A DNA stretch of 64,000 nucleotides from Candidatus Sulfopaludibacter sp. SbA3. Its GTDB lineage: Bacteria > Pseudomonadota > Alphaproteobacteria > Caulobacterales > Hyphomonadaceae. The first letter of the stretch is position 1. Each line of letters begins with the position of its first letter. This document shows, piece by piece, positions 55,566-64,000 of the stretch. Location: positions 1 to 64,000 of the forward strand of contig CAMEDD010000008.1 of assembly GCA_945913285.1 (NCBI GenBank). The letters run 5' to 3'. The position numbers and the translations under genes were made by a program. Under the pieces are notes generated by a model. That model made no database searches and was not told the origin of the DNA. It worked only from the letters and a program-made list of their open reading frames with translations.

Positions 55566-56471
55566 TCAGGCCACGGGTGGTTTTTTCCGGCGGATGCGCG
55601 GCCAGATCAGGCGCAGCCAGATCCAGAGCATGGCGCCGATGAGCAGCAGCCAGGGCAGGCCGACCGCAAAGGCGGTGATCACGGCTGCCACGGCGCCGGA
55701 CAGGTTGTAGAAGAAGTTGCCGAACGCATCGCTCAGGGGTGAGAGCGTGCCGCCGGAGACAGGGTTCACCTTGGTTTCGTAGCTGACCGACAGCTGGCTC
55801 ATATCCACCCGCTGGCGAAGCGCCGCGAGGCTGGAGGTCAGCGAATCGATCTCGCCGTTGACGCGGGCGAGCTCACGCTGGGTTTCCAGGAGTTCGCCAA
55901 GATTGCCGGGACGATCGGCGAGCAATTCCTCGATGCGGGCCTGCAGAACCGTTTGCGCCTTCAGGCGCGCGTCGGTGTCGATGATTGTGACGGTCAGGTC
56001 TTCTGCCGTGGTCTGACGGCTGGTGATCTCGCCCTTGGCGGCCTCGGCTTCGGCCTCAACGCCTCCGAGGAAAGTGTCGATCCAGGCCGGGGTCGCGCGC
56101 AGGTAGAGCTGGGCGGAGGCCTGATCTTCGGAATAGGCGTTGAGCGATGAGTTCGTCACAACACAGACCGTCGGCCCCGCCGCGTTACAGGCCGCAACAT
56201 GGCCGAGCATCGCCGGTTCTATGGACTTCACCGGCAGGCGCATGCCGATGGAATGAGAGTAAGCGATGTACTGGACAGCGCCGGGCGCTTCCGGCGCGGG
56301 CGCCTCGCCTTCGCCCACCAAGCCGTCAGCCATCGGAGCTTCGGCCATCTTCATGGCTTCCGGCGGCGGGGCCATGACGGCGCCCGACCCTTCATAGTTA
56401 CCGCCTGAGCCGCCGCACGCCGCCAATGTAAGGGCGGAGGCTACCGCCGCGAGGAAATGCCTGATGTTCAT
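55566..56471 (-). CDS. DUF4349 domain-containing lipoprotein
   Basis: This is a 301-residue protein with a lipobox (LTLAACGG, C19), an Ala/Glu/Pro-rich linker to about residue 65, a DUF4349 core (to about 240) with a coiled-coil stretch at about 170-225, and a C-terminal membrane segment (about 258-285) with a basic end. The double anchoring (lipid and membrane) is typical of the family. Function unknown. It converges on gltB. Confidence 0.87.
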   Translation of the reverse strand: MNIRHFLAAVASALTLAACGGSGGNYEGSGAVMAPPPEAMKMAEAPMADGLVGEGEAPAPEAPGAVQYIAYSHSIGMRLPVKSIEPAMLGHVAACNAAGPTVCVVTNSSLNAYSEDQASAQLYLRATPAWIDTFLGGVEAEAEAAKGEITSRQTTAEDLTVTIIDTDARLKAQTVLQARIEELLADRPGNLGELLETQRELARVNGEIDSLTSSLAALRQRVDMSQLSVSYETKVNPVSGGTLSPLSDAFGNFFYNLSGAVAAVITAFAVGLPWLLLIGAMLWIWLRLIWPRIRRKKPPVA

Positions 56472-56559
56472 GACTGTGTCCCTCCCCGGAACGCGTTACA
56501 CACGCACCAACGCCTCAAAGATGGCAATAGGGCGCCGCTTTCAGGGCGAGTTCGCGCCG

Positions 56560-58107
56560 TTACGGACGAAAGGTCACACGCCGCTCGCCGGCCGTCAGCG
56601 CCCGCTGGGCATGGTGCAGGAAGTCCACCAGAAGGGGGCGGGTGGCGCGCGGGTCGATGATCTCCTCAGCCAGGAAGCTTTCCGCCGTCCGGAAAGGCGA
56701 GCGGATCGCCTCGAACTTCCGGTAGAGCTGCGCCTTCAGCTCTTCGGGGTTTTCAGCCTCCGACAGTTCCTTCCGGAACGCCGCTTCGATGCCCCCCGCC
56801 ATAGGGAGGGAGCCCCAGTCTCCGCTCGGCCAGCAATAGCGCCACTTGGTCTTCGACTGGTTCATCATCGCAGAACCCGCAAGCCCGTAAGCCTTGCGGA
56901 TCACGACGCAACAGACCGGCACATCGGCCTGGTAAACCGCGGTCATCGCCCGCACCCCGGCGCGCGTCACGCCGGCCGTCTCGGCTCGCACACCCACCGC
57001 AAACCCGGGGCAATCGACGAAATGGATGACCGGCAAATGGAAGGTTGAGCAGAGGTCCATGTGGCGGGTGACCTTGTCACACACATCCGCCGTCCAGGCG
57101 CCGTCCAGAAAGAATGGGTCACCCGCAAGGATACCCACCGCGAAGCCGTCGATCCGGGCAAGGCCGGTGACGATGCCGCGGCCCCAGTCATGGCCGATCT
57201 CGAAGAAGCTGCCCTTGTCGCTCACCGCTTCGATGATGCGGCGGGGCTTGTAGGGGGTGCGCCCGTCCTTGGGCACGAGCGAGATCAGGCTCTCGTCCTT
57301 GCGCTTGGGGTCATCTGTGGGCTGAACGCGCTCCGGCAAGTGATGGACGGACGGGGGCAGATAGGACAGGAAGCGGCGCGCAGCGATGAAGGCGTCTGCC
57401 TCGCTGTCCACCACAGTGTCCACCGTGCCGTTCTGCGCCTGGATCTTCCAGCCGCCGAGTTCTTCCTTGGTGACATTCTCGCCAAGCGCAATCGCCACTG
57501 GCGGGCCGGCAACAAAGACCTGAGAGAGGTCCTTGACCATGATGCTGAAATGGCTGGCCGCAACACGTCCGGCGCCCATCCCGGCGCAGGGGCCGAGCGC
57601 AAGCGAGACGAACGGAACCTGGGAAAGGCCCTCGACGATCTCGTTCCAGCCGGGCGTTTCCGGGATGTAAGTGCGCGGGTCTTTCTCGAGCGCCTTGACC
57701 GAGCCGCCGCCGCCGGTGCCATCAATCATCTGGACAAGGGGCATCCGGTACTCGGTCGCCATCTTGATCATCTGGACCATCTTTTGCCAGATCGAGGCGT
57801 CCGAGGCGCCGCCCCGCACGGTGAAGTCATCCGCCAGGATGACGACCGGCCGGCCATCCAGCCGCGCGCGTCCGGTGACAGACGTTGAGGGCGTGAAGCC
57901 GGCCAGCTCGTCGCCGGGGCCATAGGTTGCCTTGCCCGCGATCTTGCCGATCTCGTGGAAGCTGCCGGGGTCTGCCAGAAAGGCTACGCGTTCCCGGACG
58001 GTCAGCTTACCGCGTCCCCGCTGGCGTTCGACGGGCTCTTCGCCGCCCATCAGCTCGGCCAGCCGCTCGCGCCGGCGCAGTTCTTCGATCGATTTTTCCC
58101 AACTCAT
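56560..58107 (-). CDS. Acyl-CoA carboxylase carboxyltransferase subunit
   Basis: This is a 515-residue biotin-dependent carboxyltransferase of the AccD/PccB type. GRGKLTVRERVAFL near residue 31, the N-domain oxyanion region QMIDGTGGGGSVK, GPCAGMGAGRVAAS, and the C-domain VDCPGFAVGVRAE and KAYGLAGSAM are intact. It transfers CO2 from carboxybiotin to an acyl-CoA (acetyl, propionyl or methylcrotonyl-like). The biotin carboxylase partner is not in the window. The GTGGGG acyl site is unlike the usual propionyl form, so the substrate stays open. Confidence 0.9.
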   Translation of the reverse strand: MSWEKSIEELRRRERLAELMGGEEPVERQRGRGKLTVRERVAFLADPGSFHEIGKIAGKATYGPGDELAGFTPSTSVTGRARLDGRPVVILADDFTVRGGASDASIWQKMVQMIKMATEYRMPLVQMIDGTGGGGSVKALEKDPRTYIPETPGWNEIVEGLSQVPFVSLALGPCAGMGAGRVAASHFSIMVKDLSQVFVAGPPVAIALGENVTKEELGGWKIQAQNGTVDTVVDSEADAFIAARRFLSYLPPSVHHLPERVQPTDDPKRKDESLISLVPKDGRTPYKPRRIIEAVSDKGSFFEIGHDWGRGIVTGLARIDGFAVGILAGDPFFLDGAWTADVCDKVTRHMDLCSTFHLPVIHFVDCPGFAVGVRAETAGVTRAGVRAMTAVYQADVPVCCVVIRKAYGLAGSAMMNQSKTKWRYCWPSGDWGSLPMAGGIEAAFRKELSEAENPEELKAQLYRKFEAIRSPFRTAESFLAEEIIDPRATRPLLVDFLHHAQRALTAGERRVTFRP

Positions 58108-58219
58108 GGCCGACAGCTGATCGCCCTGCCGTTCCGAACGTCAAGGGATTCTTCTTGCCCCCCGCGCGCCGGTTTGCTTTATCCCGGTTCAGACCCAATT
58201 CCCAAGGAGGAACCCCCGG

Positions 58220-58525
58220 ATGGATCTCGCACAACTCACCGCCCGCGCAACTGAAGCCCTTTCGGGCGGCAGCGATTTCAAGAAAAAAGTGAAGTTCGAC
58301 TTCGGCAGCGTCGGCAAGCTGCTGATCGACGGCGCCAATGGCAAGGTTGATAACTCCGACGACGCGGCTGACGCGACCATCTCCGTCAACTGGGACGACT
58401 TCGAGAAGATCTCCTCGGGCGCGATGGATCCGACGATGGCGTTCATGCAAGGCAAGCTGAAAGTCGCCGGCGACATGTCGGTGGCGATGCAGCTGCAGAG
58501 CCTGATGAAAAAGCTCGCGGGCTGA
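58220..58525 (+). CDS. SCP2 sterol-binding domain protein
   Basis: This is a 101-residue single SCP2 domain. KVKFDFGSVGKLLIDG, ADATISVNWDDFEKISSGAMDP and FMQGKLKVAGDMSVAMQL are the family pattern. SCP2 proteins bind lipids, sterols or acyl-CoA in a hydrophobic tunnel. AAGGAGG lies before the ATG. A terminator follows, so it is likely monocistronic. Confidence 0.95.
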   Translation: MDLAQLTARATEALSGGSDFKKKVKFDFGSVGKLLIDGANGKVDNSDDAADATISVNWDDFEKISSGAMDPTMAFMQGKLKVAGDMSVAMQLQSLMKKLAG

Positions 58526-58552
58526 ATGGCCGTCCCTCAGGGACTTGACCTG

Positions 58553-58587
58553 AAAGGCCGCCCGGAGACAGCTTCGGGCGGCCTTTT
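58553..58587 (+). terminator. Rho-independent terminator after the SCP2 gene
   Basis: A perfect 12-bp stem (AAAGGCCGCCCG at 58553-58564, CGGGCGGCCTTT at 58575-58586) has a 10-nt loop and continues into TTTT and a second T run. Confidence 0.9.
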
Positions 58588-58619
58588 CAATTTTTGGGGC
58601 AGTTTTCGGGACGCGACAC

Positions 58620-59570
58620 ATGGCTGATGTGCAGGCAAGCGACGCGGGTTTCGTTACCCTCGCCGGCAATCCGCCGCCGGAGCGTGCCAGCATGGTGCGG
58701 TTCAAGGCGGCGTCCGGTCTTGAGCTGCGCACCTGCGTGGCCCCTGCGCTTTCGGCCAGCATGCCGCGCGGCACAGTGATCGTATGCCCCGGACGGACCG
58801 AGTTCATCGAGAAGTATTTTGAAGTGGGCCGCGAGCTTCAGCAGATGGGTTTTGCACTGGTCATCCTTGACTGGCCGGGCCAGGGCCTCTCGGAGCGGCT
58901 GCTGGGCGATAGCAAGAAGGGCCATATCGACCGGTTTGAAACCTTCATGGGGGCGCTCGCAAAGGGGCTCGAGGAGCTCGGTGACCGGCTGCCGAGGCCC
59001 TACGTGTGCCTGTCTCATTCGATGGGCGGCGCGATTGCGCTGGCCGCCATCGCGCAGGATCTCGTGAAGGTCGAGGCAGCAGCCTTCTGCGCGCCGATGT
59101 GGGGGCTGAAGTCGAAGTTCTTCGGCATGAGCTATCTCGTGTGGGCCATGCGGGCGACAGGCCGGTCCGGCGATTATGCGATCCAGCCCGGCCCGCCGGA
59201 GCGGTTCGAAAACAACATCGTCACCCATGACAAGCGCCGTTGGCAATTGCAGCGCGGCCTGCTCGACGCCGCGCCCGATCTGGAACTTGGGCCGGTCACC
59301 TGGGGCTGGCTTGGCGCCTCGCTGGATATCCTCGCAACATTCACCAGGCCGAAAGCGTTGTCCAAAGTGACGATCCCCGTATTCGTCGCGTCGGCGAGCG
59401 AAGAGAAACTCGTCGACAATGCCTCGCATGCGGACATTGCGCGCCGTTTGAAAGATTGCGAGCACATCACGGTCGATGGCGCCATGCATGAAATCCTGAT
59501 GGAAACAGATGACCTGCGCGCCGAGTTCTGGGCCGGCTTTCAGCGCCTGCTGAAGCGCGCCGGCATTTGA
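58620..59570 (+). CDS. Alpha/beta hydrolase, lysophospholipase (PldB) type
   Basis: This is a 316-residue hydrolase. The nucleophile elbow is SHSMG with S134, the early VIVCPGRTEFIEKY and DWPGQGLSER are typical of lysophospholipase L2-like enzymes, and the C-terminal catalytic His is in DGAMHEIL. Likely substrate is a monoacyl lipid or ester. It starts about 33 bp after the SCP2 terminator and precedes an acyl-CoA ligase, 41 bp away. Confidence 0.9.
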   Translation: MADVQASDAGFVTLAGNPPPERASMVRFKAASGLELRTCVAPALSASMPRGTVIVCPGRTEFIEKYFEVGRELQQMGFALVILDWPGQGLSERLLGDSKKGHIDRFETFMGALAKGLEELGDRLPRPYVCLSHSMGGAIALAAIAQDLVKVEAAAFCAPMWGLKSKFFGMSYLVWAMRATGRSGDYAIQPGPPERFENNIVTHDKRRWQLQRGLLDAAPDLELGPVTWGWLGASLDILATFTRPKALSKVTIPVFVASASEEKLVDNASHADIARRLKDCEHITVDGAMHEILMETDDLRAEFWAGFQRLLKRAGI

Positions 59571-59611
59571 TACTCAGCCTACAGATACAAGTAACGGGGA
59601 GGCAGTAACCG

Positions 59612-61069
59612 ATGGCGCTCATTTCACTCTCGCGTATCGTGGCGCATTGGACGGCGGTGCAGCCTGCGCGAACGGCGCTGTATCATGAGGGCGCGGAACT
59701 GACATGGGACGAGCTTGAGGCGCGCACCAATCGTCTCGCCCGGGCCTACCAGGCGCTTGGCGTGAAGAAGGATGACTTCGTAACGATCGCGCTCCCCAAT
59801 GGACTTGAGTTTTTCGAAGCCTGCATTGCGACATGGAAGGCGGGCGCGACACCGCAACCGGTATCCGCCCGGCTGCCAAAATTCGAGCGCGACCAGATCG
59901 TCGAAGTCGGCGCGCCCAGCCTCGTCGTGGGTGTGGCGCCGGACGAGTATGCGCCGATCCCGTGCGTGCCAATGGGTTACGAGGCGGACGACGCGCTCTC
60001 CAACACCGCGTTGCCGGAAGTCACATCCCTCAGTTACAAGGCGATGACATCCGGCGGCTCTACGGGGCGTCCCAAGCTGATCGTGTCGAAATCGCCGGCC
60101 GCGGCGGATCCGGATTTGCCCTTGCTGGAAATTCCGCATCAGGGCTGCATGCTGATTCCGGGGCCTCTCTATCACAACGGGCCATTTCTCTGGGCGATGA
60201 CGGCGCTTTTCAAGGGCTGCACGGTGGTCGTGACGACGCGGTTTGACGCGGAAGAGACGCTTCGCCTGATCGAGGCCCAGAAGGTGGATGTCGTCTATAT
60301 GGTGCCGACCATGATGCGGCGGATCTGGGCACTGCCTGAGGACGTTCGCGCGCGCCATGACCTCACCAGCCTCAGGACGCTGTGGCACCTCGCTGCGCCG
60401 TGCCCGCCCTGGCTGAAGGAGTGTTTCATCGAATGGCTCGGCCCCGAGGTGATCTGGGAACTCTATGGCGGGACGGAAGGGCAGGGCTCGACCACCATTC
60501 AGGGTACGGAATGGTTGACCCATAAAGGGTCTGTCGGAAAGCCGGTCGCAACGTGCGAGATGAAGGTCGTCGATGACGCGGGACAGACCTTGCCGCCGGG
60601 CCAGGTTGGTGAAGTCTTCATCCGGCCGCTCGCCGGCGCAGGCACGACGTATCATTACATCGGCGCCGAAGCGAAGGCGATTGAGGGCGGCTGGGAAAGC
60701 CTGGGCGACATGGGATGGATGGACGCCGAGGGCTATCTCTACCTCACCGACCGCCTGTCCGACATGATCCTGGTTGGCGGGGCAAATATCTATCCGGCGG
60801 AAGTCGAGGCCGCGATTGACGCCTTCCCCGGCGTTCGCTCCTCGGCGATCATCGGCCTGCCGGACGAAGACATGGGCGCGCGCCTGCACGCGGTCATCGA
60901 CCGGCCCGAAGGCCCGGCTGATCCGGCGGCCATGGAAGCCCACCTCGCCGAGCGTCTCGTTCGCTACAAGGTGCCGAAGAGTTTCGAGTACGTGGATGAG
61001 CCCGTCCGTGACGATGCTGGCAAGGTCCGGCGCAAATCGTTGCGCGAGGCGCGCATCGCGGCCTCTTGA
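59612..61069 (+). CDS. Acyl-CoA ligase (ANL/AMP-forming)
   Basis: This is a 485-residue member of the AMP-forming acyl-CoA synthetase family, slightly short. The phosphate loop TSGGSTGRPK is at 146-155, WELYGGTEGQG carries the A5 motif, LYLTDRLSDMILVGGANIYP the hinge, and KVRRKSL a terminal Lys (catalytic Lys region, about residue 474). Substrate may be a fatty, aromatic or bile-acid type acid. It is in a plus-strand run with the hydrolase and an MDR oxidoreductase. Confidence 0.9.
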   Translation: MALISLSRIVAHWTAVQPARTALYHEGAELTWDELEARTNRLARAYQALGVKKDDFVTIALPNGLEFFEACIATWKAGATPQPVSARLPKFERDQIVEVGAPSLVVGVAPDEYAPIPCVPMGYEADDALSNTALPEVTSLSYKAMTSGGSTGRPKLIVSKSPAAADPDLPLLEIPHQGCMLIPGPLYHNGPFLWAMTALFKGCTVVVTTRFDAEETLRLIEAQKVDVVYMVPTMMRRIWALPEDVRARHDLTSLRTLWHLAAPCPPWLKECFIEWLGPEVIWELYGGTEGQGSTTIQGTEWLTHKGSVGKPVATCEMKVVDDAGQTLPPGQVGEVFIRPLAGAGTTYHYIGAEAKAIEGGWESLGDMGWMDAEGYLYLTDRLSDMILVGGANIYPAEVEAAIDAFPGVRSSAIIGLPDEDMGARLHAVIDRPEGPADPAAMEAHLAERLVRYKVPKSFEYVDEPVRDDAGKVRRKSLREARIAAS

Positions 61070-61121
61070 CTTCCCCTAGGGCCCGGTCCGTCCGGTGGCC
61101 AAAACACGGGAGGATCGTTCC

Positions 61122-62126
61122 ATGAAAGTCGCAGCAGTGAAGAAGCCGGGCGGGCTCGGCAACCTGGTCATCGAGACACGGGCCGACCCCAAGCCCAAGG
61201 CCGGCGAGGTGCTTGTCCGCGTGCGGGCCTCCTCGCTCAATTATCATGACTTTATCGTGGCCCTTGGCGGCATCCCCACGCCGGACGGACGTATTCCGAT
61301 GTCAGATGGCGCGGGCGAAGTCGTCGCCGTCGGCGAGGGCGTCACGAAGTGGAAGACGGGCGACCGGGTTATCTCGCTGTTCTTTCCCAACTGGCAGTCC
61401 GGGCAGGTCGAGGCGGCCGGCTTTGCCAGCGTGCCGGGCGACGGCGCCGACGGGTTCGGCTGCGAACTCTATGCGGGCCCGGAAACAGCCTTCACACGCA
61501 TGCCGAAGGACTGGACGTTCGATGAGGCCGCCACCTTGCCCTGCGCGGCCCTGACCGCCTGGCGCGGCATGTATGTCGAGACAAAAACCAAGCCGGGTGA
61601 CTGGGTGCTGGTTCAGGGCACCGGCGGCGTGTCGATCTTTGCGCTGCAGTTTGCCAAGGCCACCGGCGCGCGCGTCATCGCTACCTCGTCTTCCGACGCC
61701 AAGATTGAGAAACTCAAGGCGCTCGGCGCCGATCACGTGATCAACTACAAGGAAACGCCGGAATGGGGCCGCAAGGCCTTCGAGATGACCGGCGGGCGCG
61801 GCGTCGATGAAGTCGTGGAGATTGGCGGCCCCGGCACAATGGCGCAGTCGATCAATGCCTGCCGTCCGGGCGGGCACATCTCGCTCATCGGCGTGCTGAC
61901 GGGTGTCTCGGGCGAGGTGCCGACAGCGGCGCTGTTCTCGCGCAACATTACCTTGTCGGGCATCACGGTCGGCTCCCGCCGTCATCAGGAAGACATGGTC
62001 GAGGCCATTGACGCCACCGGCATCCGCCCGGTCATCGACAGCCGCTTCCCGCTCGACCAGATCGCCGCCGCTTTCGGCCACCAGGCCAGCCAGCAGCACT
62101 TCGGGAAGATCGTCCTCACGATCTAG
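61122..62126 (+). CDS. Zinc-independent MDR alcohol dehydrogenase/quinone oxidoreductase
   Basis: This is a 334-residue medium-chain dehydrogenase/reductase. The Rossmann loop VQGTGGVSIFALQFAKATG is near residue 165, SSLNYHDFIVALGG replaces the zinc-binding cysteine region, and no structural-zinc cysteines are seen. It is NAD(P)H-dependent; members reduce quinones or enoyl substrates. The start at 61122 (MKVAAVKKPGG) fits the family. It is 52 bp after the ligase, so the two may form an operon. Confidence 0.9.
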   Translation: MKVAAVKKPGGLGNLVIETRADPKPKAGEVLVRVRASSLNYHDFIVALGGIPTPDGRIPMSDGAGEVVAVGEGVTKWKTGDRVISLFFPNWQSGQVEAAGFASVPGDGADGFGCELYAGPETAFTRMPKDWTFDEAATLPCAALTAWRGMYVETKTKPGDWVLVQGTGGVSIFALQFAKATGARVIATSSSDAKIEKLKALGADHVINYKETPEWGRKAFEMTGGRGVDEVVEIGGPGTMAQSINACRPGGHISLIGVLTGVSGEVPTAALFSRNITLSGITVGSRRHQEDMVEAIDATGIRPVIDSRFPLDQIAAAFGHQASQQHFGKIVLTI

Positions 62127-62178
62127 CGCGCGCAGGGCAGGCGGGGGGGGCTCCCGGATGGAGGAAGGTTCTTCCGGA

Positions 62179-62207
62179 CCGGCGGCTTTTCAGGCATAAG
62201 CCGCCGG
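62179..62207 (+). promoter_or_regulatory. Perfect hairpin ending at the miaB start codon
   Basis: CCGGCGGCTT (62179-62188) and AAGCCGCCGG (62198-62207) form a 10-bp perfect stem with a 9-nt loop, and the ATG of miaB starts at the next base. The stem covers the whole ribosome-binding region. It could be a terminator for the upstream gene or a translational switch for miaB. Confidence 0.6.
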
Positions 62208-63584
62208 ATGACCGCTGCTTCCGACGCCAAGCCGCTCAAGGGCCTGTTTATCAGTACCTATGGCTGCCAGATGAATGTATATGATTCCGAGCGCATCCGC
62301 GATGTGCTGAAGCCGCTCGGCTATGCGCCGGTGGATGCCCCGGAAGGCGCAGATCTGGTTGTCATCAACACGTGCCATATTCGCGAGAAAGCGACCGAAA
62401 AGGTCTATTCCGAACTTGGCAAGCTGAAGCAGATGAAACTCGCCTCGGGCGGCAAGATGACGATCGCGGTGGCAGGCTGCGTGGCCCAGGCCGAAGGCGC
62501 GGAAATCATCCGCCGCCAGCCGGCTGTCGATCTCGTACTCGGCCCGCAGGCCTATCACAAGCTGCCGGAGATGATCGCGCGCGCCAGCCGCGCTGTCGGC
62601 GACCGTCTGGAGACCGGGTTCGATACGGTCGAGAAGTTCGACGCGCTTCCGAAGACCCGAGATCCGGAGGGCCCCACAGCCTTCGTGTCGGTCCAGGAGG
62701 GCTGCGACAAGTTCTGCACTTTCTGCGTGGTGCCTTATACGCGCGGCGCCGAGATGTCGCGCAGCGTGGATGATATTGTCTTGGAAGTGCGCGACCTGGC
62801 CGCCAAGGGTGTCCGGGACGTCACCCTGCTCGGCCAGAACGTTAACGCCTTCCACGGCGCGCCCCCGCGTATCGAAGGCGGGGAAGACTGGACGCTCGGC
62901 CGTCTCGTGCGCCACATCGCGAAGATCGGCGGTATCGACCGTATCCGCTACACGACCAGCCATCCGCGGGACATGGACGACGACCTGATCGCCGCCCACG
63001 GTGACACGCCCGCGATGATGCCGTTCCTTCATCTGCCGGTGCAGGCTGGATCAGACCGCATCCTGAAATCCATGAACCGGGGTCACACCGCTGATCAGTA
63101 CCGGGACATAATTACCCGCGTGCGCGCCGCGCGTCCGGACATCGCCATCGCGACCGACTTCATCGTCGGCTTCCCTGGCGAAAGCGATGCGGACTTTGAG
63201 GCGACGATGCAGCTGGCCCGCGATGTCGATTACGCCATCGCCTACTCGTTCAAGTATTCCGCGCGGCCGGGCACGCCGGCAACCGAGATGCACGGACATG
63301 TCTGCGAAGCGCTTAAGGACGAACGCCTGCAGGCCTTGCAGGCTTTGCTGCGCGACCAGCAGACCGCCTTCAACCGGTCGCAGGTTGGCAAGATCTTGCC
63401 CGTCCTGGTGACCGGCAAGGGCCGCATTCCCGGCCAGATACACGGCCGCTCGCCCTATCTTCAGTCCGTCCATTTCGAAGGGCCCGAAACGCTCGTGAAT
63501 TCTATCGTTGACGTTAAGATCGTCTCCGCCACCATGAGCTCGCTGACCGGTGAACCCGTGCGCATCCGCGAGCCGGCGCAGTGA
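62208..63584 (+). CDS. miaB: tRNA-2-methylthio-N6-dimethylallyladenosine synthase
   Basis: MiaB methylthiolates i6A at position 37 of tRNA with radical SAM chemistry. The product is 458 residues. The N-terminal cluster cysteines are C20 (YGCQMN), C56 (NTCHIRE) and C91 (AGCVAQ); the radical-SAM CxxxCxxC is C166, C170 and C173 (GCDKFCTFC). A TRAM domain ends the protein. phoH follows with a 4-bp overlap, the usual alphaproteobacterial order. Confidence 0.97.
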   Translation: MTAASDAKPLKGLFISTYGCQMNVYDSERIRDVLKPLGYAPVDAPEGADLVVINTCHIREKATEKVYSELGKLKQMKLASGGKMTIAVAGCVAQAEGAEIIRRQPAVDLVLGPQAYHKLPEMIARASRAVGDRLETGFDTVEKFDALPKTRDPEGPTAFVSVQEGCDKFCTFCVVPYTRGAEMSRSVDDIVLEVRDLAAKGVRDVTLLGQNVNAFHGAPPRIEGGEDWTLGRLVRHIAKIGGIDRIRYTTSHPRDMDDDLIAAHGDTPAMMPFLHLPVQAGSDRILKSMNRGHTADQYRDIITRVRAARPDIAIATDFIVGFPGESDADFEATMQLARDVDYAIAYSFKYSARPGTPATEMHGHVCEALKDERLQALQALLRDQQTAFNRSQVGKILPVLVTGKGRIPGQIHGRSPYLQSVHFEGPETLVNSIVDVKIVSATMSSLTGEPVRIREPAQ

Positions 63585-64000
63585 GCGCAAAACGCCCCCC
63601 CGCCGGCGCGCCGGACAAGAACACAGTTACCCGGGTCTATGAGGTCAGCCAGGCTGAGCGCCTGCGCGATCTCTGCGGTCCGCACCACCGCCACCTCGCC
63701 TTTCTGGAAACCCGCCTCGACGCTTACCGACTGCGCGCCGAAAGCCAGGGCGGCGGCATCCGCCTCGACGGGGCAGAAGAGGGCGTCTCGATCGCCATCC
63801 TCGCCCTGGCAGACTTCGAGCGGCGCCTTCGCAATGGCGCCGAGCCGACCGAGATGGAACTTGACGGGTCGCTGCAAGCGGCGCAGTCCCCGTCCCGGTC
63901 CTTTTCGGGCCTCAAAGGCCTGAAAAAACCGGTCACCGCGATGACGCAAGGGCAGGCAAAGTATATCGAACTCCTCGCGCAGCCTGAGAACGCCCTGATT
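63581..64000 (+). CDS. ybeZ: PhoH family protein (YbeZ), 5' part only
   Basis: The first 140 residues of a PhoH-like ATPase are seen, starting at a GTG that overlaps the miaB stop (GTGA). The N-terminal domain has [23 protein letters not shown]-like helices, a Gly-rich strand, and the segment [16 protein letters not shown], which in PhoH proteins leads straight into the Walker A loop (outside the window). It acts in RNA metabolism together with YbeY. Confidence 0.85.
   Translation, partial: MSAKRPPAGAPDKNTVTRVYEVSQAERLRDLCGPHHRHLAFLETRLDAYRLRAESQGGGIRLDGAEEGVSIAILALADFERRLRNGAEPTEMELDGSLQAAQSPSRSFSGLKGLKKPVTAMTQGQAKYIELLAQPENALI

Overview
The window reads as a chromosomal segment of a GC-rich alphaproteobacterium. 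The gene content (aerobic CobS/CobT cobaltochelatase, HWE-type histidine kinase, NDUFA9-like complex I protein, miaB followed by phoH, ccmA divergent from acnA) fits the Hyphomonadaceae/Caulobacterales side of the class. The exact genus is inference. Genes are tightly packed on both strands, with many 4-bp start/stop overlaps. No tRNA, rRNA, CRISPR array, IS element or prophage was recognised.

Layout. 0-12 kb: the end of ccmA, aconitase, an exported DUF1223 protein, a four-gene ABC export module (GldA/GldF/GldG-like plus DUF4340), a purE-purK-creatininase-family operon and a diguanylate cyclase. 12-20.5 kb: a PhoD-like phosphatase, an Rlu pseudouridine synthase, a less GC-rich patch with two exported orphan proteins (14.8-16.2 kb), DUF3108, rpmB, a GNAT enzyme, a lipoprotein amidohydrolase and a decayed methyltransferase. 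20.5-24 kb: cobS and cobT. 24-37 kb: the histidine genes hisE, hisF, hisA, hisH and hisB, all on the minus strand but broken into three blocks by other genes. Between hisH and hisB lie about 8.4 kb of accessory genes: a CNNM/CBS transporter, DUF1275, a carotenoid oxygenase with a divergent TetR, and a translationally coupled operon of TetR, a bicovalent-type FAD oxidase, a PhlG-like C-C hydrolase and a fumarylacetoacetase-fold hydrolase with an export signal. 37-44 kb: a GGDEF/EAL protein, GNAT and NTF2-like genes, a receiver protein beside a broken HWE kinase, and a Chloroflexus-type malyl-CoA lyase. 43-49 kb: YqaE, xerD, aroK-aroB, bolA, a J-domain protein, an NDUFA9-like protein and uppP. 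49.5-56.5 kb: gltD-gltB (glutamate synthase) and a DUF4349 lipoprotein. 56.5-64 kb: an acyl-CoA carboxylase subunit, an SCP2-domain protein, an alpha/beta hydrolase, an acyl-CoA ligase, an MDR oxidoreductase, miaB and the start of phoH.

How the parts work together. Most of the window is core metabolism: TCA cycle, purine, histidine, shikimate and glutamate synthesis, and tRNA and rRNA modification. The most novel-looking part is the 32.1-36.2 kb operon. It combines a covalent-flavin oxidase with two different hydrolases of the kinds that cleave C-C bonds next to carbonyls, under its own TetR regulator. This suggests an undescribed pathway for oxidising and cleaving an acylated phenol or a beta-diketone; the substrate is unknown. 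Decay is visible in three places: the HWE kinase (one stop, one frameshift), the methyltransferase remnant, and a small exported protein whose expected start codon reads ACG.
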